This document shows positions 1 to 10,505 of a DNA stretch of 64,000 nucleotides, one piece after another. The stretch is from Siphonodentalium dalli. Taxonomy: Eukaryota > Mollusca > Scaphopoda > Gadilida > Siphonodentaliidae. The first letter of the stretch is position 1, and each line of letters starts with the position of its first letter. Below the pieces are notes generated by a model. It was not told the origin of the DNA, ran no database searches, and saw nothing but the letters and a program-made list of their open reading frames with translations. The stretch is taken from positions 124,384,450 to 124,448,449 of the forward strand of contig CP136069.1 of NCBI GenBank assembly GCA_032622095.1, given 5' to 3'. A program made the translations under genes and the position numbers.

Positions 1-168
1 GAACATTTCCCCCCCCCCCCCCCATGAATATGAATCATTCCGCTCTTGCATTATCTGTTTTGTCTCTCGTCTGTTTTTATTACCTGACCACCAATCCAGG
101 TGAATAATAGAAAGTTTCAATGTGTACTTGTATAACTGAATGGGATAATCCGTTCATTATAAAAGGGT
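1..168. mobile_element. piggyBac-type foldback MITE, family pB-1, partial copy
   Basis: The window opens inside a copy of the commonest repeat here. GAACATTTCCC is followed by a C-run (about 10-23), a 'TGAATATGAATC' segment, a 'CGTCTGT' segment and a terminal 'AAAAGGGTTAA'. The same order of blocks is seen in the right halves of the copies at 22.8, 38.1 and 47.7 kb. The left half lies outside the window. No coding capacity. Confidence 0.7.
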
Positions 169-536
169 TAATGCTTGAAATATCATCAATCGAATAGGGA
201 GAATCAACTCTCCAAAATTCAGTGGGTTAACTCACATGAACATGATTGTGTATGCTGGTAATATGGCCATATCGAAATGATACTTCCTAACCGCGGGCTA
301 ACTATTATTGATATATCGTATGTACTGCCGCCAGAGTAGCTGACTAACACTTGAATAACATATATATGATGAAAATACCCCTTTGCACAAAACCCTGCTC
401 CGAGATTTAGTTAAAACTAACAAACAATCACACAAACTCCACCAAATGTTAGAAATGACAATTTGAGAAAAAACATAGTATTATTTTATAACCCACAGCA
501 TATATGTATACATGTAGCCATTTCATCAGGACTCAC

Positions 537-781
537 CAACATCATAACATTTTGCATCAAAATGCACTGTAATACTTCATTGCACTCAAGAGCAGCTCGA
601 CAGTCATCCATTAAGTCAGTGTCGTAAAGTCGATACAACCAAACATTATTGACTATGGTGTTGTCAGCCTTCGTCGTTTGCACATTTGCTGCCATTTCGT
701 GACCGGAAATAGGAACGCTATCCGGAGTGAGGTTACACATCGTACACCGTGACGCCGCTATACTCTCAGTCGTAAGCACGC
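537..781 (-). CDS. Candidate internal exon, unidentified protein
   Basis: I do not recognise the family. On the minus strand, a pyrimidine-containing acceptor (…TTCTACAATTACATCAG) precedes base 781. The frame stays open for 81 codons and runs to base 537, where a consensus donor GTGAGT (531-536) begins. The exon starts with two bases of a split codon and ends on a complete codon. The peptide has five cysteines, two early in an RCTMC cluster and three late (DDC, LEC, LQC), plus one NLT sequon. This suits a small extracellular cysteine-containing segment, but that is inference. It lies on the same strand as the glutamate-receptor exon ~17.6 kb away, but nothing links the two. An open frame this long can arise by chance here, so the splice sites carry most of the weight. 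Confidence 0.4.
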
Positions 782-1839
782 CTGATGTAATTGTAGAATG
801 ATTATCGCATTCAGGCGGGGGATATTAGAATCTGAGGAACACCTTATTGATTAAAGAACAGTTGGGCGAGAAAGACTTGTGGATGTTACGCAATATGTCA
901 ATAAATGTTTTTTGATTTACCAAAAAATACACGTGTCGATCAATGTTGATTCCACAGAAAGAAACTGCACTAACTGTGGCACATATACACAGTGTGTTCC
1001 ATCCTTCCGTGCTAGCACTCGTGCCGTATCAACAAACCCATTAAGACGCGTGTCGTTCTGTGTTTATTATACACGTCACTCGTCCTAGAATCAGTGCATT
1101 CAAATACAGGGCATGTTTTGTGATGTGTAATGATGCTGTTATTTTATAGTTCCGGTTCCATTGTTGAGTCGTACGTCATTTGACGTCAACGGGCGTTCCA
1201 TACGGATTTGTAACTATGGAACAGCAATAACACTGTACATCTAGGAACAAGCGTGTAATAAGTGCACACATGTGTTGTTATCTACCATTTCCTATGAAAT
1301 TCCCTGATAAAATTGGCGATAAACACATCTGTATCGTTGCTGCAGTTGCGATACAAGGCGCTCGTGACCCCCTTGGCTGTTCAAAATCATGAAAGAACTG
1401 GCGTCACATGCAATTAAAACAACAGTACAACGTATATTCTTGCGCACTATATATAAACACATAGATGTTAAAACATATCAGAAAGTAACTAATGTATGTG
1501 TTGAGTATTTATTATTTAATTATATAAAAAACGCAAGTGTAAGATATCTTGTTCATTGAATTCAATTTCCGTTTGACATATGTGCGTGCAACTGCTGTTT
1601 GGAGAATTTAATAAAGCTAATCGTCGGACACAATCCATTGATTTTGGCTTTTAAGAAAACTCTTAAAATGTAACTGGTGTGGTGGATTCTGTCACACAAA
1701 TGGCAGATAAACGTGTTATACACACAGTGTGTTTGTGCCGATTCATATATATCAGAGTCTGATAATCACACCTGACTTTTGCTCCGATTAAGTTTATCAA
1801 ATTATCAGCGAAACTGTTTGAAGAAAATTATATAATGTA
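782..1839. other. No gene seen
   Basis: This stretch holds AT-rich unique-looking sequence with short open frames only. A GGCGGGGGATAT block near 815 resembles the end of the inverted-repeat element at 3612-4519 and may be a fragment of it. Confidence 0.5.
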
Positions 1840-1985
1840 GAGTGGTTTCGGTGGTCCAGTTGTTAGCGTGCTCAACTCGTAACAGCATGGTGTGCAAACA
1901 GCATGCGTTCGAATCGCGCTCTCTGCTATTGAACGTCAAATGCTGCGTTGGTTGCCTTCAGCAGACGATATCATACACACAGAGA
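1840..1985 (+). mobile_element. tRNA-derived SINE head
   Basis: An RNA polymerase III-type promoter is visible. The A box TGGTCCAGTTG (1852-1862) matches TRGYNNARNNG exactly, and the B box GTTCGAATC (1907-1915) follows ~45 bp downstream. The flanks (AGAGTGG… and …CGCTCTCT) can pair partly as an acceptor stem. The anticodon-arm region is lengthened by a small duplication (CAGCATG occurs twice, ending at 1888 and 1904). It is therefore a tRNA-related SINE head and not a working tRNA. The 3' boundary is uncertain, because the sequence passes into the GAACCAAA-rich element downstream. Confidence 0.6.
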
Positions 1986-2027
1986 ATGTGGTTACCAGGG
2001 GAACCAAACTGGGCACATGTGTTGGTT

Positions 2028-2290
2028 CTACGCGAAGAACGAACATAAAGAACCACATGAAGAACCAAACATACGTGTGTGGGTTCTTCACGAATTCCCA
2101 ACATAAAGAACCAAATGAAGAACCAAACCAAACTTCTTCGAAGAACCAAATTAAAGAACCAAATAAAGTGCACAACAGAATCTGGTTCCTCATGGAATCA
2201 AAGTTGTTTCTATTTCTTGTCATGAGGGGAGAACTAATGTGACCTGCTTTGGCTATCTATCTGGTTCCACGGTTACAACAAGAAATATGG
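2028..2290. repeat. GAACCAAA/TGGTTC-rich element, copy 1
   Basis: AAGAACCAAA and its complement recur roughly every 15-30 bp in both orientations, so the region can fold on itself in many ways. This repetition creates overlapping open frames on both strands that are not genes. A related block lies at 2765-2905. Confidence 0.65.
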
Positions 2291-2764
2291 AACCAAATAG
2301 CTCCTTTGTATTTCCCTTTTAGTTCATTAAATGCTTACTGTGAGTGCTTGTGGAAACAATGTCCCGCGACACCATGTGCATGCTATAAGCACGTCTGATG
2401 TGTCCTTTTTCCTGAATGTTCTATTAGTTCGTAAATACGTTTTACCTTTTAAAATTGATATCACATTGCTTCATCGAATAGACCCCGAAGATGTTCTGAT
2501 GTATGCATAAATATCGAATTATATTATTAAAATTATTGTTCCATACTTTGTTCCCCTATTTTGTGATATGAGCAATAAAGTTACCCCCGCCAGCAATAAA
2601 ATATTTGTGTCTATACATGACTCGAAACAGCCTAGGCATGTGCGCATTGGTATTTCAAAGGAATCCCGTTTGATTCAGTCTTCCACATATCATCTTAACC
2701 CCAAACGCGTGGACATATTGTAAATTTGATACTAAATTAGGACATTTAAGCTAGCCGTGTTCCC
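2291..2764. other. No gene seen
   Basis: This is AT-rich sequence between the two GAACCAAA-rich blocks. It could be the interior of one interrupted element. No supported coding region. Confidence 0.45.
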
Positions 2765-2905
2765 ACACAAATCTTGAATTCAGGGGGGTTCTTTGAAGAA
2801 CCAAACTTATTATTATGGTTCTAGGTGGAACCAAAGCAGCGTGGAACTAAACTATTTGGTTCTATGATGGTATTTGGCTCTCCTGGAACCATCTTTTGTG
2901 CTGTT
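2765..2905. repeat. GAACCAAA/TGGTTC-rich element, copy 2
   Basis: GGTTCTTTGAAGAACC is a short palindrome, followed by further TGGTTCTA and TGGAACC motifs in both orientations. These are the same building blocks as at 2028-2290. Confidence 0.6.
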
Positions 2906-3162
2906 TTCTTAGATTGTACAAACGTTGTCGCGGTGGGACTCGCCCGCTAACCGAGTTACCGGTCGGGAGTAGATGGATATTGTCAGTATGCTAATCCTGA
3001 CTCGCCCTCTAGCTGCTCTGATTGCTTCCGCCTAATGTCCTATAGTTTCGTTTGGTCAGTCAATAGAAAGCAACCAGGCTTGTATATTTCCAAACACGTG
3101 TGGTTCTGCTGTCCGGAAACTAGTTTAGCAATCGATCGCGATTGAATTTATCGACTTATGAT

Positions 3163-3456
3163 CTTAAAGACATATTATGTACAATACTTCAGTGAATAAA
3201 ACCGATAATTTAGTATCCAAACACTATCTTAACTGGAATAATGTATCAATCAACTAAGATTATCGAAAATCCCACGCCGCACCGGCTGTACCATTTCATA
3301 GAAGACAGCTATTTGAACTACGCACAAATATAAATATTTACTACTCTATTCGGGACGAATTATTGGGCACAAATGATAAACATCTCTCTCTCTCTCTCTT
3401 GTTATTCCGTTCTGAACAGCTCATACCATACCAGCGGAGTGTTTCACGTCACTTTA
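3163..3456 (+). mobile_element. Short TTAAAG-ended element, copy 1 of 4
   Basis: It begins TTAAAGACATATTATGTAC and ends GTTTCACGTCACTTTAA, so both ends carry TTAAAG in inverted orientation. The same ends and inner blocks recur at 15572-15932 (+), 40482-40858 (-) and 54364-54701 (-). This copy carries a (CT)n tract near 3386-3400. There is no open frame. It looks like a non-autonomous DNA transposon. Confidence 0.65.
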
Positions 3457-3611
3457 ATCAAATTGATGAATAATTATTATTTTCAGAAGTGGGCGTCATT
3501 TGACTCCATAATATTTGGGGAATGTTATGTCACTTAAAAATTAGTCCTTTGAGAAATGTTGAATTTATACCTTTCATTGTTGGACAAGGCATTACATACT
3601 GGACTCTTTAT

Positions 3612-4519
3612 TATCCCCCGCCAAATGAAATTTGTGGGGGATATAGGAATGGGTTCCGTCCGTCCGTCCCTAATTTGTAAGAGTCATAACTTGAACAAAT
3701 GTCAACGGATTTCAAAGATGTGTCGTATATGAGTTCAACTGACCATTACCTAGAGTTCGCAAGCCAGGTCCGGCCGGATATTTTTACCGGAGTTATTGGA
3801 TTTTGTTTATTATTTTTGTCGAATTTACCAAATAGCAAATAGACGACGTCACAGGGATCATTTCCACAAATATCAACGGATTTCAAAGATATTTGGTATA
3901 TGAGTTCACTTGACCAGTATCTAGAACGAGTTCGCAAACCAGGTCCGGCCGGATATTTTAAGCGAACCTATTGGACTTTGTTTATTTTTTGTGTGCAAAT
4001 GGACGACTTCACAGGGCTCATTTCCACAAATGTCAACGGATTTCAAAGATTTTTGGTATATGAGTTCATATGACCATTACCTAGAACGAGTTCGCAAACC
4101 AGGTCCGGCCGGATATTTTCATCGGAATTATTGGACTGTTTATTTTTTTGTGTGCAAATGAACCACGTCACATGGCTCATTTCCACAAATGTCAACGGAT
4201 TTCAAAGATGTTTGGTATACAACTTCACATGACCAGTATCTAGAACGAGTTCGCAAACCAGGTCCGGCCGGATATTTTTAGCAGAGTTATTGGACTTTGT
4301 TTATTGTTTTTGGTGCAAATGGACGAAGTCACATGGCTATTTTAAACAAATGTCAACGGATTTAAAAGATTATTGGTATATTCGTTCCCATGACCAGTAC
4401 CTAACATGAGTTCGCAAGCCAGGCTTTTTGACAAAATCCCACCTCGTGTTTAGCACATACTGAGAACGCAAACATTATTGAGAATGCACTTCCCCAACCG
4501 CACAATTCGGCGGGGGATA
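3612..4519. mobile_element. Inverted-repeat element carrying ~185-bp tandem units
   Basis: The ends are TATCCCCCGCCAAAT and its near complement ATTCGGCGGGGGATA. Inside are four to five head-to-tail units of about 155-185 bp, each starting near CAAATGTCAACGGATTTCAA and containing GGTCCGGCCGGATATTTT. Small open frames in the array are repeat artefacts. It appears to be a non-autonomous DNA transposon that amplified an internal tandem repeat. The superfamily is not resolved. Confidence 0.65.
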
Positions 4520-5088
4520 CCACCGTCTGCGACTGCTTGTTACATTTCGAATTGGAAACCATGTTATTACATTTATTACATATATCATTGGAAAACAATC
4601 GGTTCATAATGGAATGATTTAATTCTGAATTAAGCCCATGGTGAGATAATACCAGTTATTCCGTTGAATGGCACCGACCGCAGTGAAAACACACTAAACT
4701 CCAAACGGTCATGTGGAATTATTAAGATTACTTTTGTTTGATATCAAGTAAAATTTAGTAACAATCAAGCCACGATGTTTACCAGACCTTACTAATATTG
4801 GGTAACATTTTACATTATGCATTTTAGAGTGTAGAAATACTTAAGACGAACAAAACCGACATATATTCCGAGTGAACCACGCGACTAGTAACTGCATTAA
4901 TAATTCCTGGTTATCTCGTCAACGCACGTTCACAATGGAATCGACATTGTGCTCTCATCCTTTGTTAATCAAACACACGCCATCACCTGCGCACAAAGTA
5001 CAATGAATAATGTATTCGCCATCACCACCTATGTGGATTAAAGTCACTTGGCGGTTTGTGGCATCATGTTAATCTTAACTAGCTGAAA
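4520..5088. other. No gene seen
   Basis: AT-rich sequence without a supported gene, RNA or recognisable repeat. Confidence 0.45.
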
Positions 5089-5089
5089 C

Positions 5090-5290
5090 AGGCTCCTTCT
5101 ATTCGTCGTCGGAGGGTCCCGCGGCCCCTGCACGGAGAGACCGCCCTTCGTGCTAGGGGTCCTTCAGCGGCCCCTTTTGCGAGCTTCACGTTTAAACATT
5201 TTTATTAAAAAAGTTTAATTATATTCTGTTGTTCTTCTAATTAACTTCTTTTTTTTTTAAGTTTAATTTACATTCTTTTTAAAATTACAA
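5090..5290. repeat. GC-rich head plus A/T tail repeat, copy 1
   Basis: A GC-rich block with CTATTCGTCGTCGGAGG is followed by runs of A and T. Copy 2 at 7945-8125 has CTATTCAGCGTCGGATGAGG followed by a similar A/T-rich tail. A structured head plus an A-rich tail is SINE-like, but I see no clear A/B boxes. Confidence 0.4.
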
Positions 5291-5305
5291 TTTTGAAAAA
5301 CTAAC

Positions 5306-5806
5306 GCCGTTATAACATCCACCGGGATACCACGAGTAACCACACCGTTATAACACCCACCGGGATACCACGAGTAACCACACCGTTATAACATCCACCG
5401 GGATACCACGAGTAACCACACCGTTATAACATCCACCGGGATACCACGAGTAACCACACCCCGTTATAACATCCACCGGGATACCACGAGTAACCACACC
5501 GTTATAACATCCACCGGGATACCACGAGTAGCCACACCGTTATAACATCCACCGGGATACCACGGGTAACCACACCGTTATAACATCCACCGGGATACCA
5601 CGAGTAACCACACCCCGTTATAACATCCACCGGGATACCACGAGTAACCACACCGTTATAACATCCACCGGGATACCACGAGTAACCACACCGTTATAAC
5701 ATCCACCGGGATACCACGAGTAACCACACCGTTATAACATCCACCGGGATACCACGAGTAACCACGCCGTTATAACATCCACCGGGATACCACGAGTAAC
5801 CACACC
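5306..5806 (+). repeat. 38-bp minisatellite, 13 copies
   Basis: Thirteen near-identical units begin CGTTATAACATCCACCGGGA and end in …GAGTAACCACAC. Most are 38 bp; the units before 5462 and 5616 carry two extra C. Only a few substitutions are seen (for example ACACCC in unit 2 and GAGTAGCC in unit 6), so the array is young or homogenised. It ends abruptly at a LINE fragment that is open from 5819. Confidence 0.95.
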
Positions 5807-5807
5807 A

Positions 5808-6840
5808 GATTTTGATAAAAATCGGTTCAGGGGTCCGGTCGAAAATGTAAGATTATTCTGAACCTCAAAAAGTCAATTCTAACATATATGGTTTATGGCG
5901 AAACAGGTAGATACCCCATAGAAGTTACATTCAAAAATAGATTGCTAAAATTCTGGTTTTCGCTTGTCACAAATACACATGGCAAAATGTCAAAATCGCT
6001 CTACACATTGCTGTATAATCATTACACAAATGGGATATTCTTTTCACCGTGGATTTACGCAGTTAAAGGAATAATTGATTGTTGCGGGGTGTCTCATGTC
6101 TGGGCGAACCAATATTCACTCATCAACACGATGTGCATTCTCAAGGATGTCACAAACATTTTAAAAGATCAGTTTATACAAGGGTGGCAAATCGATATAT
6201 CACTTTCCAGAAAGGGCATGTTTTATTCCTTGATTAAGACAGAATTCACTTTCGAAAACTACCTAAATTCTAGTAATCAAAATAACGTAGGCCTATTCAC
6301 TTTGGCTCGATTCAGAACCAGAAATCATAAACTGCCAGTAGAATCGGGAAGTTGGAACAACGTTCCGAGAGAGCAGCGTGTATGTACCTTGTGTAATCTG
6401 AATGCAATCGGCGACGAAATACACTACCTGATTGATTGCCCAATCTTCTCCGATTTGAGGGAATCATTATTTCCTGTCTTTTCGAAAAGTACATACAGTC
6501 TTGGTAAATTGAAAATGCCTTTAAGGAGCACACGACCATCTGTTTTAAAGAAAACGTGCAAAATGATCAAAGAGATTCAAATTTCCGTAGCTACCAGTTC
6601 TCCAGGTCAAATCAGGTAGCTCCCACCTCACAGGGCGACAGCCTGTAAACTGCCATAACACATTTTCTATTCTTATTTGTCAAACCCCGTGTCACGTCCT
6701 GATGGCAACATTAACTTGAATATGATTAATTAACTAATTACGTTAACCATCGTCCATCCGCACTTGACACGGGGTAGGTATTGTTTTATGTATTCCGTTG
6801 TCTCCGTACCATGTACATTGGCTGGGATAATAAATAGACA
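5808..6840 (+). mobile_element. 5'-truncated non-LTR retrotransposon (LINE)
   Basis: Only the 3' end of a LINE remains: the C-terminal part of the polymerase polyprotein, a 3' untranslated region of about 220 bp, and an ATAATAAATA-type tail. The 3' UTR can form a stem between CCCCGTGTCA (about 6685) and TGACACGGGG (about 6765), possibly the site recognised by the element's reverse transcriptase. The 5' end stops at the 38-bp minisatellite, so the reverse transcriptase and endonuclease domains are absent. A hairpin MITE abuts the tail at 6829. Confidence 0.8.
5819..6619 (+). pseudogene. LINE ORF2 C-terminal fragment
   Basis: The frame is open from 5819 to a TAG at 6617-6619. A methionine at 5888 is not the natural start, because the homologous reading continues upstream to 5819. 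The fragment begins with the MVYGETGRYP block typical of the segment after the reverse transcriptase domain in marine-invertebrate LINEs. It ends with a C-x2-C-x9-H-x4-C zinc-knuckle (C166, C169, H179, C184 counted from the 5888 methionine). The polymerase domain is missing, so it cannot work alone. The frame is otherwise intact, which suggests a fairly recent insertion. Confidence 0.85.
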
Positions 6841-6999
6841 ATAGTTAACTGTCATAAGCGACGAACGAAGTTTCTCCTCGAGTGAGATGCGCAGGATTAT
6901 TTTTCAGGAGGCGTTAGCCGAGTGAAAAATAATCCTCGCATCTCACGTGAGGAGAAACTTCGTTCCTCGCTGATGACAGTTAACTATTGTGTTTATTAT
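6829..6999. mobile_element. Palindromic hairpin MITE
   Basis: The left arm AATAAATAGACAATAGTTAA… is complementary to the right arm …TTAACTATTGTGTTTATT. The match continues inward through GAACGAAGTTTCTCCTC and GAGGAGAAACTTCGTTC, and then GGATTATTTTTC and GAAAAATAATCC. Arms are about 75 bp with a short loop. There is no coding capacity. It abuts the LINE tail. Confidence 0.75.
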
Positions 7000-7224
7000 A
7001 TTTTCCACAACAGTTTGTCACGACACAACTCTAATAAAATGCATTGAGAAGATGTTCCGATTCTGAATATTGACCTAAATGTTTCCGTTAAATTACGCGC
7101 AATGATAAGATAACAACCCAAATAAGGTAAATCGATTACGTCACTCATTCATAATTTTTTTACTATAGCCGCGCGCGCCATAGTATTTTACCACGTATAG
7201 GGAACGTGACGTCATTTCATTGAC

Positions 7225-7745
7225 TGATTTCTCCTATTGCCACCAACTTCAAAGGGGATTTTTCGGAGGAATTTTTCAAACAAACAACACACTTTATTGA
7301 TTAAATTAGTAACTGTTTGGAATGTCATTGTGTGGATAAGCGTTCCTAGTTCTATGAGATATCACTGCTCACTTTCATTTGGAATATGCACTGGAATATC
7401 AGTGGAATTTGAAGTGGAACTGCTTGAAGATACTGAAGTGGATCTCAACACTGTTTTCATTTTCTTGGTGCGAATGCACTTGTGGGAACAATTGTTTATC
7501 ACGATTTCGATCTTTGGATTCCGAAGTGTAGCGTAACCAAATGTTTCCCAGTTGGTGTTGATCCTGCAAATTCACTGAGCTGGAATTTGATGTCGATAAC
7601 ACATTGGTGGTCTGTGTTTTTGGTGATGTATTTTGTGTTATCTGACTATGCACTGGAACTGAGACAATTATTTTGGTGTAAGGGGAGTAACCCAAAAAAC
7701 GTGCACTTCGAATTACGTAATTCGGAACGTGCGAGGTTGGGATAA
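7225..7745 (-). other. Serine/threonine-rich open frames, unresolved
   Basis: The minus strand reads a Gln/Asn/Ser-rich peptide (about 98 codons from 7695 to 7399). A second frame there encodes a serine run (SVSSSSSTSNSTD). TCCAGTGCATA and CAAATTCCA recur, so the low complexity partly reflects internal repetition. A possible acceptor …AATTGTCTCAG lies near 7660. No family is recognised and plus-strand frames also overlap. It could be a small exon, a decayed gene or a repeat. Confidence 0.15.
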
Positions 7746-7944
7746 ATAGTCCGTCATCGCTGGGAGTAGGATAAACCTCTGGCAGTAGGATAACATCGTG
7801 GCACTTCCGGGAGTGGGGATACGATTATTATTTTGGCAGAAAAAGTTACTGAAAATATAATAAAGTTTATTTCATTTATTTCAAAATGCGCGAACAGACA
7901 GACAATGCATTCATATCCTACTCTTGTATATATATAGACTAGCT

Positions 7945-8125
7945 TCGGGAGCCTCTATTCAGCGTCGGATGAGGCTGTGGCCCATGTGTGCGCTTCGGGC
8001 ACATTTTATCGGTTATATATTTGGATTAAACAAAATAAAAAATAAAAATTTAATTAAAAAAAATAAAAATTTATTTACTTAATAAAAAAAAATCATATCA
8101 AAATTATAATTTTTGTTTTATTTAA
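7945..8125. repeat. GC-rich head plus A/T tail repeat, copy 2
   Basis: Shares CTATTC..CGTCGGA and the A/T-rich tail with 5090-5290. Confidence 0.4.
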
Positions 8126-8164
8126 CATCTAACATTCGAAATAATTATGTTCATACATTCAACC

Positions 8165-8490
8165 GTCTCTAGACTTCTTTAATCCCACCATTGTTACTTG
8201 ACAATAAACCACTACTCAGCATCTACCATTCAGCCTTATGACAGACAAAGGATTCAACAGTGTTAATCCTTATTGCTGTTTCATTGCATTTGGTGGCCCG
8301 TTGTTCGATAGTGAACTGACATAGGTGCATTTTGTTACCAATTAAGCTGTATAACCTAATCAATTAACAGATGATCACACTATAAATTTGATTCTCATGT
8401 CGCTCCAGTTACAAAATCAAATTGGATTTTTTTTTTTAACTTTGGCCATTTTAGAAAATAATTGGGCTATGACAGCGTGAACCCTGCTGA
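8165..8490. repeat. Dispersed repeat pair A, copy 1
   Basis: CAGCCTTATGACAGACAAAG, GTGTTAATCCT, AGATGATCA and CTATAAATTTGATTCTCA occur in the same order at 59425-59710. No open frame or terminal inverted repeat is evident. Class unknown. Confidence 0.7.
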
Positions 8491-8944
8491 GTCACCGAGT
8501 TATCTCGCTCTATACCGGAGATGTCCAGTTTCTCACCTTCGATACTCCAACTGCACTTTTGACACGCGTATATACCGTAGAACAAATTTCCATTCCCATA
8601 GCTGCCTGCACTGACTTGTGGTAACATTTCCAGAGGAAATTTCCATTGTGTCTATATTGTACTGAACATTCCAAACTATTTGTTTTCAGATACATGTTTG
8701 TGTGACATGTCCAACTGTCGAACATGTTGTTCAAAATTATGGACAAGGCGTCACTATGTGTTGACAAAAAATATTGTTGTTCACCGAGTTACTTAAACAA
8801 TTTTTTTTCACCGAGGTACTCCCTTACCATTATAGTTTTCAATTGTTGAATGATTTTTACCAAAGATTTTTTTTCAGAAAATCAACCTCCTAAAAACACC
8901 ATCTTTTTTCGGTGACGTGTGTTCGGCAACCTTTTATTCGGTCA

Positions 8945-9373
8945 TCATTTGGCCTGATTTGAACTTTTAACACTAACAAGCTTGTCAAAATTTGGCCCGA
9001 TTTGCGCAATGTCATAATGTAACCAGCTGCTTAAATTGCTAGTTGCGATTGGTACGCCTGGGAAAGAGTGCTGAAACGGGGACATATCCCAGCAGCGGCC
9101 TACGGAAGATAAGTGCTTCTCATGGGGGTTCAATTGATCTTCGAAGCCGAGATTTAAAACAAAAAGGTAGCGTAAACCAGCAAAACGGAGGAAACAGCGG
9201 GCGTTGATGTCTGCGAACGACTCCGTGGAAGGAGTTCGATTTACGCGGCGTGAAACGATGCATAGCGAGAAGCACGTGACCTTGGTGCGCATTTTTATTG
9301 GTTGCGTCTTTTGGTCTCGTTGTGGCTTTCTCTTATTGGGAAATGCATCTTGGGATTCAGCTCGCGGAGTCAA
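8945..9373 (-). other. 142-codon open frame in a GC-richer patch, unidentified
   Basis: A minus-strand frame runs 142 codons in a patch richer in GC than its surroundings, with two ATTGG/CCAAT-like sites near 9296 and 9335. The predicted peptide shows no motif I recognise. No convincing acceptor or donor was found. A frame of this length is near what chance would give across the window. It could be a 5' exon with a promoter, or nothing. Confidence 0.15.
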
Positions 9374-9654
9374 ACATAGTTAATATAACATGGAGAAAAA
9401 TGTCGTTCCCGTTGCGAATATGAAGGTGAGAATATGAAAGTACACATATGGCAGAAGGCCACTCCATACAATAATCCAGGCTTAGATCTAATCACATTGC
9501 GCTCAAAAACAGAAGTGAGGATAATTATATCTTAATAAAGTAGAGTTTTATCTAACACTTTGTGTGTATAAATGGTTTCATGAAAATTGGTCTGACTGCA
9601 TCTTTGAACATGTATTATTCATATATGGCTAAATATCGCTACGTTTGAACAGTT

Positions 9655-9945
9655 CCTGAGGGTACGTTCATGAATAGACGTAACCTGATAAGTTTTCACG
9701 GTATTTTTTGCAGGAATTTCGTCATAGACAGCCATTTGGTGCACGGCAACATGCATATTCAATGCATTTTTACCAAAGCTAGCGACATGACAAGTAAAAT
9801 TACTGTAGTTCCACATGAAAAGCGCGGTTCTACTAATATTTTCATTCAAATACCCATGATTCTTGCAAAATAACTGCATGCTATTTTCGGCAAATTTCGG
9901 TAGCATCGCTATACGTAGTACTTCAGGGTTTTTACTTCTCACATG
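9655..9945. repeat. Dispersed repeat family B, copy 1 of 3
   Basis: GTTTTCACGG, GCAGG.ATTTCGTCATAGA, TTTTACCAAA and GCATGCTAT are shared in order with 21600-21985. The GCAGGCTTTTCGTCATGGGA block also occurs at 41575-41650. Open frames on both strands are by-products of the repeat. Confidence 0.65.
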
Positions 9946-10071
9946 GTTAGCTATGGAACAGGCGCATTGTAAGTAGTTTTGCGTTCGTTTTGTTGCACAT
10001 GATATCCTTCTGTATCTAAATGCCTGCAAATAATGCCAGGCAAAGTGTGTAAATAAACGTACCTTAAGTCC

Positions 10072-10332
10072 TTAACCCTTCCACGACTGGAGCTTCCTTA
10101 AATATTGCGAAAAACCCTGTGCCAATGCATTCTCTTATATATGCGAGTATCGATCCCGTAGGGAGCCTCTCATATATGACCAAATCCATGGCCTAACACT
10201 ATTTACCTTGTAATCCAGTGCATTCTTTTATATATGCTATGCTTCCCATGGTAGACTCGCATATATATGAGAATGCACTGGAAGATTATCTCAAATGCTG
10301 CATCAGCGCCGCTCCCGCCATGAAAGGGTTAA
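10072..10332. mobile_element. piggyBac-type foldback MITE, family pB-2, copy 1
   Basis: It starts TTAACCCTTCCACGACTGGAGCT and ends CGCTCCCGCCATGAAAGGGTTAA. Inner inverted blocks include CCAATGCATTCTCTTATATA and TATATATGAGAATGCACTGG. A TTAA target with CCC termini is the known signature of piggyBac transposition; the assignment is inference. Other copies lie at 15930-16102 and 32881-33283. Confidence 0.75.
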
Positions 10333-10364
10333 GACCGAGTATAGACAAGTCAGGGTTGTGTCCA

Positions 10365-10505
10365 CATGTAGGGGCCTGTAACGTGCTCCGCTTCTCGGTA
10401 TATTATAGTACTATTAACGAGAAGCAGGCGCGTATATACATGTAGTGTCGGCGTATAGAGGCAGTACACAAGGGGCTGGTAGAGAATCGCTTTACAGGCC
10501 CCTGT
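10365..10505. repeat. Small inverted-repeat element
   Basis: AGGGGCCTGTAA (about 10369) is complementary to TTACAGGCCCCT (about 10492), and GCTTCTCG pairs with CGAGAAGC inside. Possibly another MITE with decayed ends. Confidence 0.4.

Noticed and set aside
1892-2242. 116-codon plus and 95-codon minus frames near 2 kb
   Set aside because: Both are translations of the GAACCAAA/TGGTTC repeat in opposite directions.
5306-5806. CRISPR array
   Set aside because: Units are contiguous with no unique spacers; this is a eukaryotic minisatellite.
9619-10029. 136-codon minus-strand frame
   Set aside because: It overlaps dispersed repeat family B, whose second copy at 21.6 kb does not keep the frame.
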